This document shows, in pieces, positions 7,877 through 18,499 of a stretch of DNA of 41,245 nt. The notes under the pieces were generated by a model, which did no database searches, had not been told where the DNA came from, and was given only the letters and a program-made list of their open reading frames with translations. The stretch comes from Pseudomonadota bacterium (GTDB lineage: Bacteria; Pseudomonadota; Alphaproteobacteria; Acetobacterales; Acetobacteraceae): the NCBI GenBank assembly GCA_021845595.1, contig JAJZVV010000021.1, positions 1-41,245 of the forward strand. Reading direction: 5' to 3'. The translations under genes were made by a program, and so were the position numbers. Position 1 is the first letter of the stretch, and each line of letters opens with the position of its first letter.

Positions 7877-9127
7877 TCACGTCAGCCGCGGCTCGATCCA
7901 GCGCGCCCAGGCGCCGAGATGGCTGGCGGAGCCCGGCGCCATGTCCGTCTGCAGCACGACCTCGTGCGCGCCTTCCACCCGTGGCAGCGCCTCGGACCAG
8001 TCCCCGCTTGCGCCGGGCAGCACCCGCCGTGACGCATCGAGCAGGCACGCACCATCCGCCAGGCGGCGGACGATGATGCGGAAGACGATATCATCCCCGC
8101 CGCTGCCGGCATGGGCGAGAGTGACGGTGAACCGCGTCTGGCCGCTGCCGCTGATGGTGAACACCGCCGTCGCCGGTGGCGCCCCGGGCGCGTTCGGATG
8201 GAGTTGCAGCCCACGGTCCTCGAACAGGAACAGCGCCCACGGCTCCGCCGCGACATGCTCGACGCGCAGCGCCAGGCGCCGCGGGCCGGCATCCAGCAAG
8301 GCCAGCGCCGGCGGCGCCGGGAAGGCGGGCTCGGGTGGTGCGTCGATGCGACGGTAGAGGTCGATCTCGCCGCAGCGGACATGGGCGAAACGGTCCGGGC
8401 CGAGGCTGGCGGCGACCGTCGTGGCGGCGCCCGGGACGAGGTGGTCATGGGTGACGACGGCCAGCGTCTCGACCTGGTCCAACCAGTCCGGCGACGCATC
8501 GGCGAACAGCGTCGCCTCGAACCCGGCGATGTCACAGATGACGAAATCGGCCTGGTCCCAGCCGCGCAGGCGCAACAGATCGGGCACGGTGTAGGCCGGC
8601 ATGGTGAAGGCGCCGGGCTCGGTCGTCTCGGCGAGTTCGAAGCCGCGGTCGCCCTCGCGCGTGCCGGCGACGCGGACCCGCCCGGTGACCCGGCCGGCCG
8701 CGGCATTCACCTGCGCGATGCGCCGACACGGCAGCGTGTTCATCAGCAGCAACCGGAAATTCGTCGCGATCGGCTCGACGGTGAGAATCTGCGCCGTCGG
8801 GAAGCGGGCCGCGAGGAAGACGGCGCCGTAGCCGCCATAGCCGCCGAGATCCAGAATGCGCCGCGGCGGGCGGGCCGGGGCGAAATCGTAGCGACCGCCC
8901 TCGAATACCGCGCGCAGGGCGGCGAAGTCGGTGCTGGCACAGCGGAAATGAAGCGGGAAGGGCAGTTCCGGCAGCACCGCGCTGGCGAGCCCGACATGGC
9001 ACGCGGAGAGCTCCGCGAGATGGTCGAAATAGGCCCGGCGCAACCGCTCATCCCCAGGCGCCGCTGCCAGGGCCTGTTCCAGCGCCTGCTTCACCGCCCC
9101 GGCGGCGTCGGCGAGCGGCGCCGCCAT
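7877..9127 (-). CDS. FkbM-family SAM-dependent methyltransferase
   Basis: This 416-residue protein has the SAM-binding motif ILDLGGYGGYGAVFLA (91-106), the acidic VEPIATN that follows it, and DFVICDIAGFEATLF, which together mark the FkbM O-methyltransferase family. Targets in this family are usually sugars or polyketides. The last 140 residues form a separate beta-rich region with no motif I can name. The ATG at 9127 shares one base with the stop of the upstream reductase gene (TGATG), so translation is probably coupled. The functional link between a methyltransferase and a hydroquinone reductase is not obvious. Confidence 0.85.
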   Translation of the reverse strand: MAAPLADAAGAVKQALEQALAAAPGDERLRRAYFDHLAELSACHVGLASAVLPELPFPLHFRCASTDFAALRAVFEGGRYDFAPARPPRRILDLGGYGGYGAVFLAARFPTAQILTVEPIATNFRLLLMNTLPCRRIAQVNAAAGRVTGRVRVAGTREGDRGFELAETTEPGAFTMPAYTVPDLLRLRGWDQADFVICDIAGFEATLFADASPDWLDQVETLAVVTHDHLVPGAATTVAASLGPDRFAHVRCGEIDLYRRIDAPPEPAFPAPPALALLDAGPRRLALRVEHVAAEPWALFLFEDRGLQLHPNAPGAPPATAVFTISGSGQTRFTVTLAHAGSGGDDIVFRIIVRRLADGACLLDASRRVLPGASGDWSEALPRVEGAHEVVLQTDMAPGSASHLGAWARWIEPRLT

Positions 9128-10077
9128 CAACCGCCAGCCCGCACGGACGGAACGGTGAAGTCCAGCTCCGGGCCGAGGGGGACGATCCCGGTCGGATTGA
9201 TGCTGCCGTGGCTCATGTAATAGTGCCGCTTGATGTGCGTGAAATCGACGGTCGGCGCGATGCCGGGCAGCTGGAAAATCGCCCGCGCATAGTCCCAGAG
9301 GTTCGGATAATCGACCAGCCGGCGCAGATTGCACTTGAAATGGCCGACATAGACGGGATCGAACCGCACCAGAGTGGTGAACAGGCGGATATCGGCTTCC
9401 GTCAGCCGCTCGCCGCACAGGTAGCGCCGCCCGGCCAGACGCGCCTCCAGCCAGTCCAGCGTCTCGAACAAGGGTCCGATCGCCTCCTCGTAGGCGGCCT
9501 GGGTGGTGGCGAACCCGGCCTTGTAGACGCCGTTGTTCAGCGTCGCGTAGATGCGCTCGTTGAGAGCGTCGATCTCGGGGCGGAGCGGCTCGGGGTAATA
9601 GTCGCCCGGCCGCGCGCCGCAGGCATCGAACCCGGTGCCGAGGATGCGCAGCAGTTCGCCGGACTCGTTGTTGACGATCCGCCCGAGCAGGCTGTCCCAC
9701 AGCACCGGAACGGTGACCCGGCCGGTATAGGCCGGGACGGCGCGTGTGTAGAGCTCATGGAGATAGCGCAGGCCGTAGAGCGGATCGGGCACCACCCCTT
9801 CGCCGGGGTCGAAGGTCCACCCCTGCGGCCCCATCAGCCAGTGCGTCACCGAAACCGGCAGCATCGGGTCGAGCCCCTTCAGCGCCCGCATGATCAGCAC
9901 GCGGTGCGCCCAGGGGCAGGCGAGCGAGACATAGAGCCGGTAGCGCCCAGGCTCCGGCGGGTGCGGCCCGCCGACCTCGATCCGGCTGCGGAACTGCGTC
10001 TGCGGCCGCAGGAAGCGCCCATCCGCCGCCGCGGCCGGCTCGCGTTCGTGCCAGACGCCCCCGATCACCAAACCCAT
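9127..10077 (-). CDS. glutathionyl-hydroquinone reductase (Xi-class GST)
   Basis: This 316-residue cytoplasmic enzyme removes glutathione from glutathionyl-hydroquinones using a second glutathione. The family signature CPWAHR carries the catalytic Cys54. The flanking stretches GRFLRPQTQFR and RRYLCGERLTEADIRLFTTLVRFDPVY, followed by KCNLRRL, are typical of the YqjG/PcpF group. Length and the C-terminal helical domain fit. It is the upstream gene of a two-gene unit with the FkbM methyltransferase. The family usually protects against quinones arising from aromatic breakdown or respiration. Confidence 0.93.
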   Translation of the reverse strand: MGLVIGGVWHEREPAAAADGRFLRPQTQFRSRIEVGGPHPPEPGRYRLYVSLACPWAHRVLIMRALKGLDPMLPVSVTHWLMGPQGWTFDPGEGVVPDPLYGLRYLHELYTRAVPAYTGRVTVPVLWDSLLGRIVNNESGELLRILGTGFDACGARPGDYYPEPLRPEIDALNERIYATLNNGVYKAGFATTQAAYEEAIGPLFETLDWLEARLAGRRYLCGERLTEADIRLFTTLVRFDPVYVGHFKCNLRRLVDYPNLWDYARAIFQLPGIAPTVDFTHIKRHYYMSHGSINPTGIVPLGPELDFTVPSVRAGG

Positions 10078-10126
10078 GCGCGCGGCTCCGCCCTTGTCCT
10101 GCCACCAGACGCGACGGCGAGGGCGA

Positions 10127-11056
10127 TCACGTCGGCTGGGTGCGCTTGTGCGCGGCCAGCGCCATCAGCCGCTGATCCCGCCACGCCGCCCGCGCCGGCA
10201 GTTCGGCGGCCGGCAGCGCCGCCCGGCGGGTGGCGTCGAGTGCGGCGACCAGGTCGGGTGTCAGTCGGCACGGCGTCATCTCCTCCTGGACCTGCTCGTA
10301 GAGCGCGCCATAGCGGGCGCAATAATCCGCCAGCCCGCCCGGCGCGTTCAGGTCGATGGTCTCGAACGGTCCCATGAAGGCCCAGCGCAGGCCGAGCCCG
10401 TGCTTGATCGTGGCGTCGAGATCCTCCTGCGAGACGACCCCGTCGCGCACCAGACGGAAAGCCTCCGCGACGAGTGCGATCTGCAGGCGGTTGAGGACGA
10501 AGCCGGGGACCTCCTTGTTCACCGTCGCCGGCACCTGTCCGGCCGCTTCCATCAGCGCCCGCGTCCGCGCCACGATGGCCGGATCGGTCCAGGGCGCGGG
10601 GCAGAGTTCGACGATGGGCACGAGATAGGGCGGGTTGACCGGATGGGCGACGAGGCAGCGGCTGCGTCCGGCGAGGTTGCCGGTGAAGGCGCTGGCCGGA
10701 ATGCCGGAGGTGGAGCTCGCCAGCACGGTCTCCGGCGCCGCGAGCCGGTCGAGCTCGGCGAAAATATCGGCCTTCTCGGCGACGCGCTCGGGCCCGTTCT
10801 CCTGGACATGGACGGCCCCGGCGAGCGCATCGGCCAGGCTCGGCACCGGCCGGATGCGCGCGAGCACGGTCTCCGGCGGATCGGCGACGAGGCCGAGCGC
10901 CACCAGTTCCGGCAGGCGTTCGGCGATGAAGGCGAGCGCCGCCTCGCCCGCGCCGGGCGCGGGATCGTAGAGCGCGACCTCGAACCCCGCACGGGCAAAC
11001 ACCATCGACCAGGAGCGGCCGATCAGACCGGCTCCGATAATTGCGACCTTCGGCAT
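10127..11056 (-). CDS. 3-hydroxyacyl-CoA dehydrogenase family protein (CryL1-like)
   Basis: This 309-residue protein has an N-terminal Rossmann fold (AIIGAGLIGRSW) and the sequence LASSTSGIPASAF. The motif AHPVNPPYLVPIVELCPAPWT holds the catalytic His and Asn region, and KEVPGFVLNRLQ begins the C-terminal helical domain. The short AHPVNPPY form is characteristic of the lambda-crystallin/L-gulonate 3-dehydrogenase and carnitine dehydrogenase-like branch rather than classic beta-oxidation enzymes. It oxidises a 3-hydroxy acid or its CoA ester with NAD. The ATG at 11056 follows GGGAGGA. It is divergent from hisZ. Confidence 0.87.
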   Translation of the reverse strand: MPKVAIIGAGLIGRSWSMVFARAGFEVALYDPAPGAGEAALAFIAERLPELVALGLVADPPETVLARIRPVPSLADALAGAVHVQENGPERVAEKADIFAELDRLAAPETVLASSTSGIPASAFTGNLAGRSRCLVAHPVNPPYLVPIVELCPAPWTDPAIVARTRALMEAAGQVPATVNKEVPGFVLNRLQIALVAEAFRLVRDGVVSQEDLDATIKHGLGLRWAFMGPFETIDLNAPGGLADYCARYGALYEQVQEEMTPCRLTPDLVAALDATRRAALPAAELPARAAWRDQRLMALAAHKRTQPT

Positions 11057-11134
11057 CGAGTTCCTCCCGCGGTTCGGCGCGCAGCAAACCACCGCCGCGC
11101 CGGCACAGCAACGCCACCGTGACCGCTGCCGCCT

Positions 11135-11162
11135 TTGTCGGCGGCGGGCCCGGTGCTATAGG
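11135..11162 (+). promoter_or_regulatory. candidate promoter giving a near-leaderless hisZ message
   Basis: TTGTCG (11135-11140) and TATAGG (11157-11162) are 16 bp apart. Transcription would begin about three bases before the hisZ ATG at 11172. This fits the absence of any Shine-Dalgarno sequence before that start codon. Confidence 0.4.
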
Positions 11163-11171
11163 CGCCGGCGC

Positions 11172-12335
11172 ATGACCGATGACCCGCCCCCGAACCCGGC
11201 GCTGCTGCCCTCCGGGCTGCGCGACCTGCTGCCCCCCGAAGCGGAGATCGAGGCCGCTTCGGTGGAGGCGATCATGTCCAGCTTTGCCGCGCACGGCTAT
11301 CAGCGGGTGAAGCCGCCGCTATTGGAGTTCGAGGACTCGCTGCTCGCCGGCGCCGGCGGCGCCGTGGCGGAGGACACGTTCCGCCTGCTCGATCCCGACA
11401 GCCATCGCATGCTGGCGCTGCGCTCCGATACGACGCCGCAGGTGGCCCGCATCGCCACCACGCGGCTGGCGGCTGCGCCCCGGCCGCTGCGCCTGTCCTA
11501 TGCCGGCCAGTGCCTGCGCACGCGCGGCAGCCAGCTCGCTCCGGACCGGCAGGTGGCGCAGTCCGGCATCGAACTGGTCGGCGTCGACAGCCCGGCGGCG
11601 GATGCCGAAATCGTGCTCGTCGTCGCCGACGCGCTGGCGGCCGTCGGCCTGACCCGGTTCAGTTTCGACCTCACCCTGCCGCCGCTGGTGCCGGCGGTGC
11701 TCGCCGCCGCCGGCCTCGACGAAGCGACGCGGCGGGGGCTGGCGCGTGCGCTCGATCGCAAGGACGCCGCCGCGGTCCGCGCCCATCTCGGCGCCGATGG
11801 CGCGGCGCTGGCGAGGATGCTGATCGAGCTGCTCCTCGCCGCCGGTCCCGCAGATCGGGCGCTCGCCGCGCTGGACGCGGCGGATCTGCCCGACGCCGCC
11901 CGGCGCCTCGCGCGCCGGCTGCAGGAGACGGTGGCGGCCATCCATGCCCGCGCGCCGGGGCTGAAACTCACCGTCGATCCGATCGAGTTCCGCGGCTATC
12001 TCTATCACACCGGCGTGTGCGTCACCGTCTACGCGCCCGGCCGGCAGGAGGAGCTGGGCCGGGGCGGCCGCTATCTCTGCGGCGAATCCGAACCGGCGAC
12101 GGGGGTGACGCTGTTCCCGGACGCCGTCCTGCGCGCTGCCCCGCGCCAGACGCCGCGGCCGCGCGTCTTCGTTCCCTTTGACATGGATCCGGAGGCGGCG
12201 GCCGATCTGCGGCGGCAGGGCTACGCCACGGTCGTCGCGCTCGAGCCGGCGACCGCCCCCATGGCCGAGGCGCGCCGGCTGGAGTGCGCGCAGATCCTCA
12301 CCGAGCACGGTCTCAGCACGGTGGCAACGGAGTAG
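11172..12335 (+). CDS. hisZ: ATP phosphoribosyltransferase regulatory subunit
   Basis: HisZ is a catalytically inactive paralogue of histidyl-tRNA synthetase that forms a complex with short HisG and controls the first step of histidine synthesis. The 387-residue protein keeps the class II core landmarks [13 protein letters not shown], the Arg motif [13 protein letters not shown] and RGGRYLCGE. It lacks the C-terminal anticodon-binding domain expected of HisS. Its stop is four bases before purA, so the two genes are co-transcribed. This pairing recurs in Rhodospirillales. No SD is visible at its start, and the nearby promoter would make a nearly leaderless message. Confidence 0.92.
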   Translation: MTDDPPPNPALLPSGLRDLLPPEAEIEAASVEAIMSSFAAHGYQRVKPPLLEFEDSLLAGAGGAVAEDTFRLLDPDSHRMLALRSDTTPQVARIATTRLAAAPRPLRLSYAGQCLRTRGSQLAPDRQVAQSGIELVGVDSPAADAEIVLVVADALAAVGLTRFSFDLTLPPLVPAVLAAAGLDEATRRGLARALDRKDAAAVRAHLGADGAALARMLIELLLAAGPADRALAALDAADLPDAARRLARRLQETVAAIHARAPGLKLTVDPIEFRGYLYHTGVCVTVYAPGRQEELGRGGRYLCGESEPATGVTLFPDAVLRAAPRQTPRPRVFVPFDMDPEAAADLRRQGYATVVALEPATAPMAEARRLECAQILTEHGLSTVATE

Positions 12336-12339
12336 CGCG

Positions 12340-13629
12340 ATGGCCAACGTCACCGTGATCGGCGCCCAGTGGGGCGACGAGGGCAAAGGCAAGGTGGTGG
12401 ACTGGCTGGCCAGCCGCGCCGACGTCGTCGTCCGCTTCCAGGGCGGGCACAATGCGGGGCACACGCTGGTAGTGGGCGGTGAGACCTACAAGCTCTCGCT
12501 GCTGCCGAGCGGGCTGGTGCGCGGCAAGCTCGGCGTCATCGGCAACGGCGTCGTCGTCGACCCGCACGCGCTGCTCGAAGAAATCGAGCGGGTGCGCGGG
12601 CAGGGCCTCGCGGTGGGGCCGGAGAATCTGCGCATCGCCGAGAACGCGCAGCTGATCCTGAAGGTCCATGCCGCGCTCGACCGCGCCCGCGAGGCGGCGC
12701 GGGGTGAACGCAAGATCGGCACCACCGGGCGCGGCATCGGCCCGGCCTACGAGGACAAGGTCGGGCGCCGCGCGATCCGCGTCTGCGATCTTGCCGAGCC
12801 GGAGACGCTGGCCGAGAAGCTCGATGAACTGCTGCGCCACGCCAACGCGCTCCTCGTCTCGCTCGGCGCGCCGACCTTCGCCCGCGACGATCTCCTCGCC
12901 GAGCTGCTCGCCCTCGCCCCCCGGCTGCTGCCCTTCGCCGAACCGGTCTGGCAGCGCCTGGACGAGGCGCGCCGGGCCGGACGGCGGATCCTGTTCGAGG
13001 GCGCGCAGGCGGTGATGCTGGATGTCGATCACGGCACCTACCCGTTCGTGACCAGCAGCAACACCGTCGCGGCCACGGCCGCCTCCGGCGCCGGGATTGC
13101 GCCGGCGGCGGTCGGCTTCGTGCTCGGCATCGCCAAGGCCTACACCACCCGCGTCGGCGCCGGACCATTCCCGACCGAGCTCACCGACGCCACGGGGCAA
13201 TTGCTCGGCGATCGCGGCCATGAATTCGGCACCGTGACGGGCAGGCGGCGGCGCTGCGGCTGGTTCGACGCCGCGATGGTGCGCCAGGCGGTGAAGGTCG
13301 GGGGCATCCAGGGCCTGGCGCTGACCAAGCTCGACGTGCTCGACGGTCTGGCGGAGCTCCGCCTCTGCACCGGCTATCGTCTGGGCGAGGAGACGCTGCG
13401 GCACGTTCCCGCCGGCCAGCGCGCGCAGGCCGCTCTCGAGCCGATCTACGAGACGCTGGAAGGCTGGTCCGGCTCTACCCGCGGCGCTCGGTCCTGGGCC
13501 GACCTCCCGGCGCAGGCGGTGAAATACGCAAGGCGTATCGAGGAGTTGGTGGAGGCGCCGGTGACCCTGCTCTCGACGAGCCCCGAACGCGACGACACCA
13601 TCCTGATGCGCGACCCGTTCGAGGGCTGA
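12340..13629 (+). CDS. purA: adenylosuccinate synthetase
   Basis: PurA joins IMP and aspartate with GTP to make adenylosuccinate, the first committed step to AMP. The 429-residue protein begins with [13 protein letters not shown], where Asp13 is the catalytic acid, and has GGHNAGHT with His41. It also has the IMP loop [21 protein letters not shown] and the GTP/Asp loop [12 protein letters not shown]. Length is normal. A longer open frame upstream belongs to the hisZ region and is not used. The gene follows hisZ by four bases. Confidence 0.97.
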   Translation: MANVTVIGAQWGDEGKGKVVDWLASRADVVVRFQGGHNAGHTLVVGGETYKLSLLPSGLVRGKLGVIGNGVVVDPHALLEEIERVRGQGLAVGPENLRIAENAQLILKVHAALDRAREAARGERKIGTTGRGIGPAYEDKVGRRAIRVCDLAEPETLAEKLDELLRHANALLVSLGAPTFARDDLLAELLALAPRLLPFAEPVWQRLDEARRAGRRILFEGAQAVMLDVDHGTYPFVTSSNTVAATAASGAGIAPAAVGFVLGIAKAYTTRVGAGPFPTELTDATGQLLGDRGHEFGTVTGRRRRCGWFDAAMVRQAVKVGGIQGLALTKLDVLDGLAELRLCTGYRLGEETLRHVPAGQRAQAALEPIYETLEGWSGSTRGARSWADLPAQAVKYARRIEELVEAPVTLLSTSPERDDTILMRDPFEG

Positions 13630-13746
13630 ACCGACGCTCGCGGGCCGCCTCCTTCCTGTGCGGCCGACATCGGGGCGGCGGCGTTCGCACTTCGTCAACC
13701 AGATCGACGTTAGCATGCGCGTGCATTCGCAACTGTTCGGCACGCC

Positions 13747-15774
13747 ATGGCTGATCTCGCCAACGCCACAGAGCCCGGCCTTCCCGATCGCGCCGCACCG
13801 GCCGGCGCGTCGTCGGGTCTGATCGCGCAAGAATACGCGGTCGAGCCCAACCGGCCCCTGCATGGCGCCGGAGGGGGCTTGGCCGCGTTCATGGCGCGGC
13901 ACCACACAGCGGCGCAATCGGAACTGATGGCGGTTCAGGTGCGGCCCGGCTGGCCACCGCGGGCCGGCGCGCTCGCGCATCTCGCCGCGGCGACGATCCC
14001 GGCTCTGCTCGTGCCATTAGCGCACGGGCCCGGCCCGGCGGGCAACGGCGGCGAGGCCTATTACGTGATCTGCCGTCCGCCGCCCGGCCCATCGCTGGCG
14101 ACGCCGGGGCGAAGCTGGAGCGAGCAGGAGCTGATCGATCTCGTGCTGCGCCCGGTGGCCGCCGCGCTCGAAGGGCTGCGCGCCAAGGGCATGACCCATC
14201 GGGCGATTCGCCCGGACAATCTGTTCTCCGCCGGTCCCGGCGAGCCGGCGGTCCTCGGTTGTGCCTGGGCCTCGCCGCCGGGCTGCCTGCAACCCGCGGT
14301 GTTCGAGCCGCCCTACAGCGGCATGTGCCTGCCGGCGGGCCGCGGCGAAGGCACCATCGCCGACGACGTCTATGCCCTCGGCGTCACGCTGCTGACACTC
14401 GCCCTCGGCCGGCTGCCCCTCGCCGAGCTCGACGACGCGACGATGATCCGGCGCAAGCTGGACGTTGGCAGCTTCGCGGCGCTGACCGGCGACGCACGGG
14501 TGCCGCCGATGCTGAGCGACCTGCTGCGCGGCATGCTGGCCGAGGATCCGGCACACCGGACACCACCGTCGATGCTTCTCGATCCGGCCGCAGCGCGCCA
14601 GCGCCGCCTCGCCGCCCGCCCGGCACGCCGGGCGACGCGCCCTTTGCAGGTGCTGGCCGTGCCGGTCTGGGATGCCCGCGGCCTCGCCTACGCCATGGCC
14701 ATGCAGCCGGAGGAAGGAGCCAGGCTGCTGCGCAACGGAGCGGTGGATGACTGGCTGCGGCGCTATCTCGGCGATCCGATCCTGTCGGCCCGGGTCGAGG
14801 AGGCGCTGCGGCTGCGCGGGCAGGACAATGGCGAGGACGAGTCGCGGGCAGACGCCATGCTGGCCATGCGCTCGGTGGCGGCGCTCGACCCGCTGGCGCC
14901 CATCTGCTGGCGCGGCCTTGCGGTCGCGCTCGACGGGGTCGGCCCGGCGATCGCAGCGGCGGTGACCTCGGGCCCGCAACCCGATCGGGCGCGCCTGCAA
15001 GAGATGCTCGAGGTCGAGGCGATCGGCACCTGGCTGACCGGCGCCGAAGGCCGTGCCGACGGCATGGCGCTGCGCCAGCAGGCGCGGATGTGGCGGAGCT
15101 GGCTCCGGCCCCGCAGCCTGGACGGCGGCATGGCGCGCGTCGCCTACGCGCTCAATCCGCTGCTGCCCTGCGCCAGCCCGCTCTTCGCCGGACGCTGCGT
15201 CGCCCGCCTGAGCGATGTGCTCTGCGCCTTGGAGAGCATCTCCGCCCGCGCGGACTCCCGGCGTCTGTCGCCACTGGACGCGCACCTCGCGGCGTTCCTC
15301 GTGGCACGCCAGGATTTTGCCGGCGGCGGTGTGCTGGTCGCCGACAATGCCGCGGGCAGCGCACCGCCGCCCCTCCCGGTCCAGATCGCGGCGCTCGCCG
15401 CGCTGCAGCGGCTCGATCCCCGCCCGTTGCCCGGGCTCGCCGCCTGGCTTGCCGAGCAGGCCGAGCCGACATTGCAGGATTGGCACAGCCGAACGCGGCG
15501 GGAGTCGATGGGTCGGCAACTGCAAGCCTGCGCCGCGAACGGCCAGCTCGGCCGCCTGCTTGCGCTGCTCGATGACCCCGAGGCCCGCCGCACCGATGCC
15601 ATGGGGCTGCGGGCGGCGACCGAAGCGGTCGCCCGCATCGATGTGGAACTCCATCATCTTCAGGACGGCAGCAGCGAACGGGCCGAGGTTGCCCGCCGCC
15701 TGGGCCACGAAACCGCCGCCGCCGCCGGCCTCATCGCGCTCACGATGACGCTCGGCCTGGCGGCGCTGGGCTAG
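13747..15774 (+). CDS. protein kinase-like protein lacking catalytic motifs (pseudokinase) with C-terminal membrane anchor
   Basis: This 675-residue protein has an N-terminal kinase-like fold. The catalytic loop position reads HRAIRPDN (151-158), where active kinases have HRDxKxxN, so the catalytic Asp and Lys are Ala and Arg. The DFG position reads LGCA (170-173), and the N-lobe Lys region reads LMAVQV (60-65). Later landmarks are better kept: DDVYALGVTLLTLALG (206-221) and RGMLAEDPAHRTP (261-273). Residues 300-640 are helical and unassigned. A hydrophobic segment ends the chain (about 653-675), suggesting anchoring with the rest in the cytoplasm. It sits four bases before a membrane protein gene. 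It probably scaffolds or senses rather than phosphorylates. Confidence 0.75.
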   Translation: MADLANATEPGLPDRAAPAGASSGLIAQEYAVEPNRPLHGAGGGLAAFMARHHTAAQSELMAVQVRPGWPPRAGALAHLAAATIPALLVPLAHGPGPAGNGGEAYYVICRPPPGPSLATPGRSWSEQELIDLVLRPVAAALEGLRAKGMTHRAIRPDNLFSAGPGEPAVLGCAWASPPGCLQPAVFEPPYSGMCLPAGRGEGTIADDVYALGVTLLTLALGRLPLAELDDATMIRRKLDVGSFAALTGDARVPPMLSDLLRGMLAEDPAHRTPPSMLLDPAAARQRRLAARPARRATRPLQVLAVPVWDARGLAYAMAMQPEEGARLLRNGAVDDWLRRYLGDPILSARVEEALRLRGQDNGEDESRADAMLAMRSVAALDPLAPICWRGLAVALDGVGPAIAAAVTSGPQPDRARLQEMLEVEAIGTWLTGAEGRADGMALRQQARMWRSWLRPRSLDGGMARVAYALNPLLPCASPLFAGRCVARLSDVLCALESISARADSRRLSPLDAHLAAFLVARQDFAGGGVLVADNAAGSAPPPLPVQIAALAALQRLDPRPLPGLAAWLAEQAEPTLQDWHSRTRRESMGRQLQACAANGQLGRLLALLDDPEARRTDAMGLRAATEAVARIDVELHHLQDGSSERAEVARRLGHETAAAAGLIALTMTLGLAALG

Positions 15775-15778
15775 GCCG

Positions 15779-16240
15779 ATGGCCCGTTCCCGCAGCGCGG
15801 CCAAAACCACCCCCCGGCCGCCTCGCTCGCTCGCTTGGCTGCAGGGGCTGCTCTGCGGCGCGCTGATCATGGTCTCCCCGGCGCTGGCGCTGCTCTTCGG
15901 CGGTCTGCTCGCGCCGGGCCTCGTCACGCTCGCCATCGACCACATCCAGGGCAAGCCGGTTGCTCGGGCGGTCCTGATGAGCGGGCTGGCGGCCAGCGTC
16001 GCGCCGGCGCGGGAGCTCTGGCTCGCCGGCCTGAGCCTCGACGCCGCCCTCGTCCAGCTCTCCGACCCGCTGGTGCTCGGCACCGCCTGGGCCGCCGGCG
16101 CGGCCGGGTGGCTGCTCGCGGAGGTGGCGCCGATCGTCGTCCGCCTGGTGCTCGATATGCGCAGCACCGCGCGGATCGCCGAGCTGCGCGCGCGCCGCGC
16201 CCGCTACGAGGAGGAGTGGGGCTTGCCGCCGATCGAGTGA
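15779..16240 (+). CDS. small membrane protein, partner of the pseudokinase
   Basis: This is a 153-residue protein with about four hydrophobic segments (near 22-45, 52-58 with 62-78, and 95-125), a basic N-terminus and a charged C-terminal helix (STARIAELRARRARYEEEW). No family motif is recognised. The ATG is four bases after the pseudokinase stop, so the two are almost certainly co-translated. A complex of the two proteins at the inner membrane is a reasonable inference but is not shown by sequence. Confidence 0.7.
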   Translation: MARSRSAAKTTPRPPRSLAWLQGLLCGALIMVSPALALLFGGLLAPGLVTLAIDHIQGKPVARAVLMSGLAASVAPARELWLAGLSLDAALVQLSDPLVLGTAWAAGAAGWLLAEVAPIVVRLVLDMRSTARIAELRARRARYEEEWGLPPIE

Positions 16241-16321
16241 GGTCGCGCGCGCGGCTTACGATCGCCACACATACGATCGCCTGAGTTGATCTGACGCTGG
16301 GTTCGGTCCAAGCTTCCCAGA

Positions 16322-16337
16322 GCGCACCAGGGTGCGC
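16322..16337. promoter_or_regulatory. operator-like palindrome before the pim-type operon
   Basis: Arms GCGCACC (16322-16328) and GGTGCGC (16331-16337) form a perfect 7+7 inverted repeat with a two-base centre, about 54 bp before the first start codon. A second palindrome, GGGGA-AA-TCCCC, lies at 16346-16357. A direct repeat ACGATCGCC occurs at 16258-16266 and 16273-16281. This spacing suits a dimeric repressor site, but no regulator gene is adjacent. Confidence 0.35.
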
Positions 16338-16390
16338 GTCGAGACGGGGAAATCCCCGCCGAAGGGGAACGGAGCGGGCCAGGAGAGATC

Positions 16391-18495
<2,105 letters not shown>

Positions 18496-18499
<4 letters not shown>

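Noticed and set aside
7772-8032. Short plus-strand frame in the AT-rich gap running into the methyltransferase gene
   Set aside because: No ribosome site, and most of it is antisense to the methyltransferase coding sequence.
9128-9700. N-terminal extension of the FkbM methyltransferase frame
   Set aside because: It lies in the shadow of the glutathionyl-hydroquinone reductase; the ATG at 9127 couples to that gene and gives a normal family length.
13643-13665. Hairpin GGCCGC/GCGGCC after purA as a terminator
   Set aside because: Only a 6-bp stem without a U-tract; stems of this size are common by chance at this GC content.
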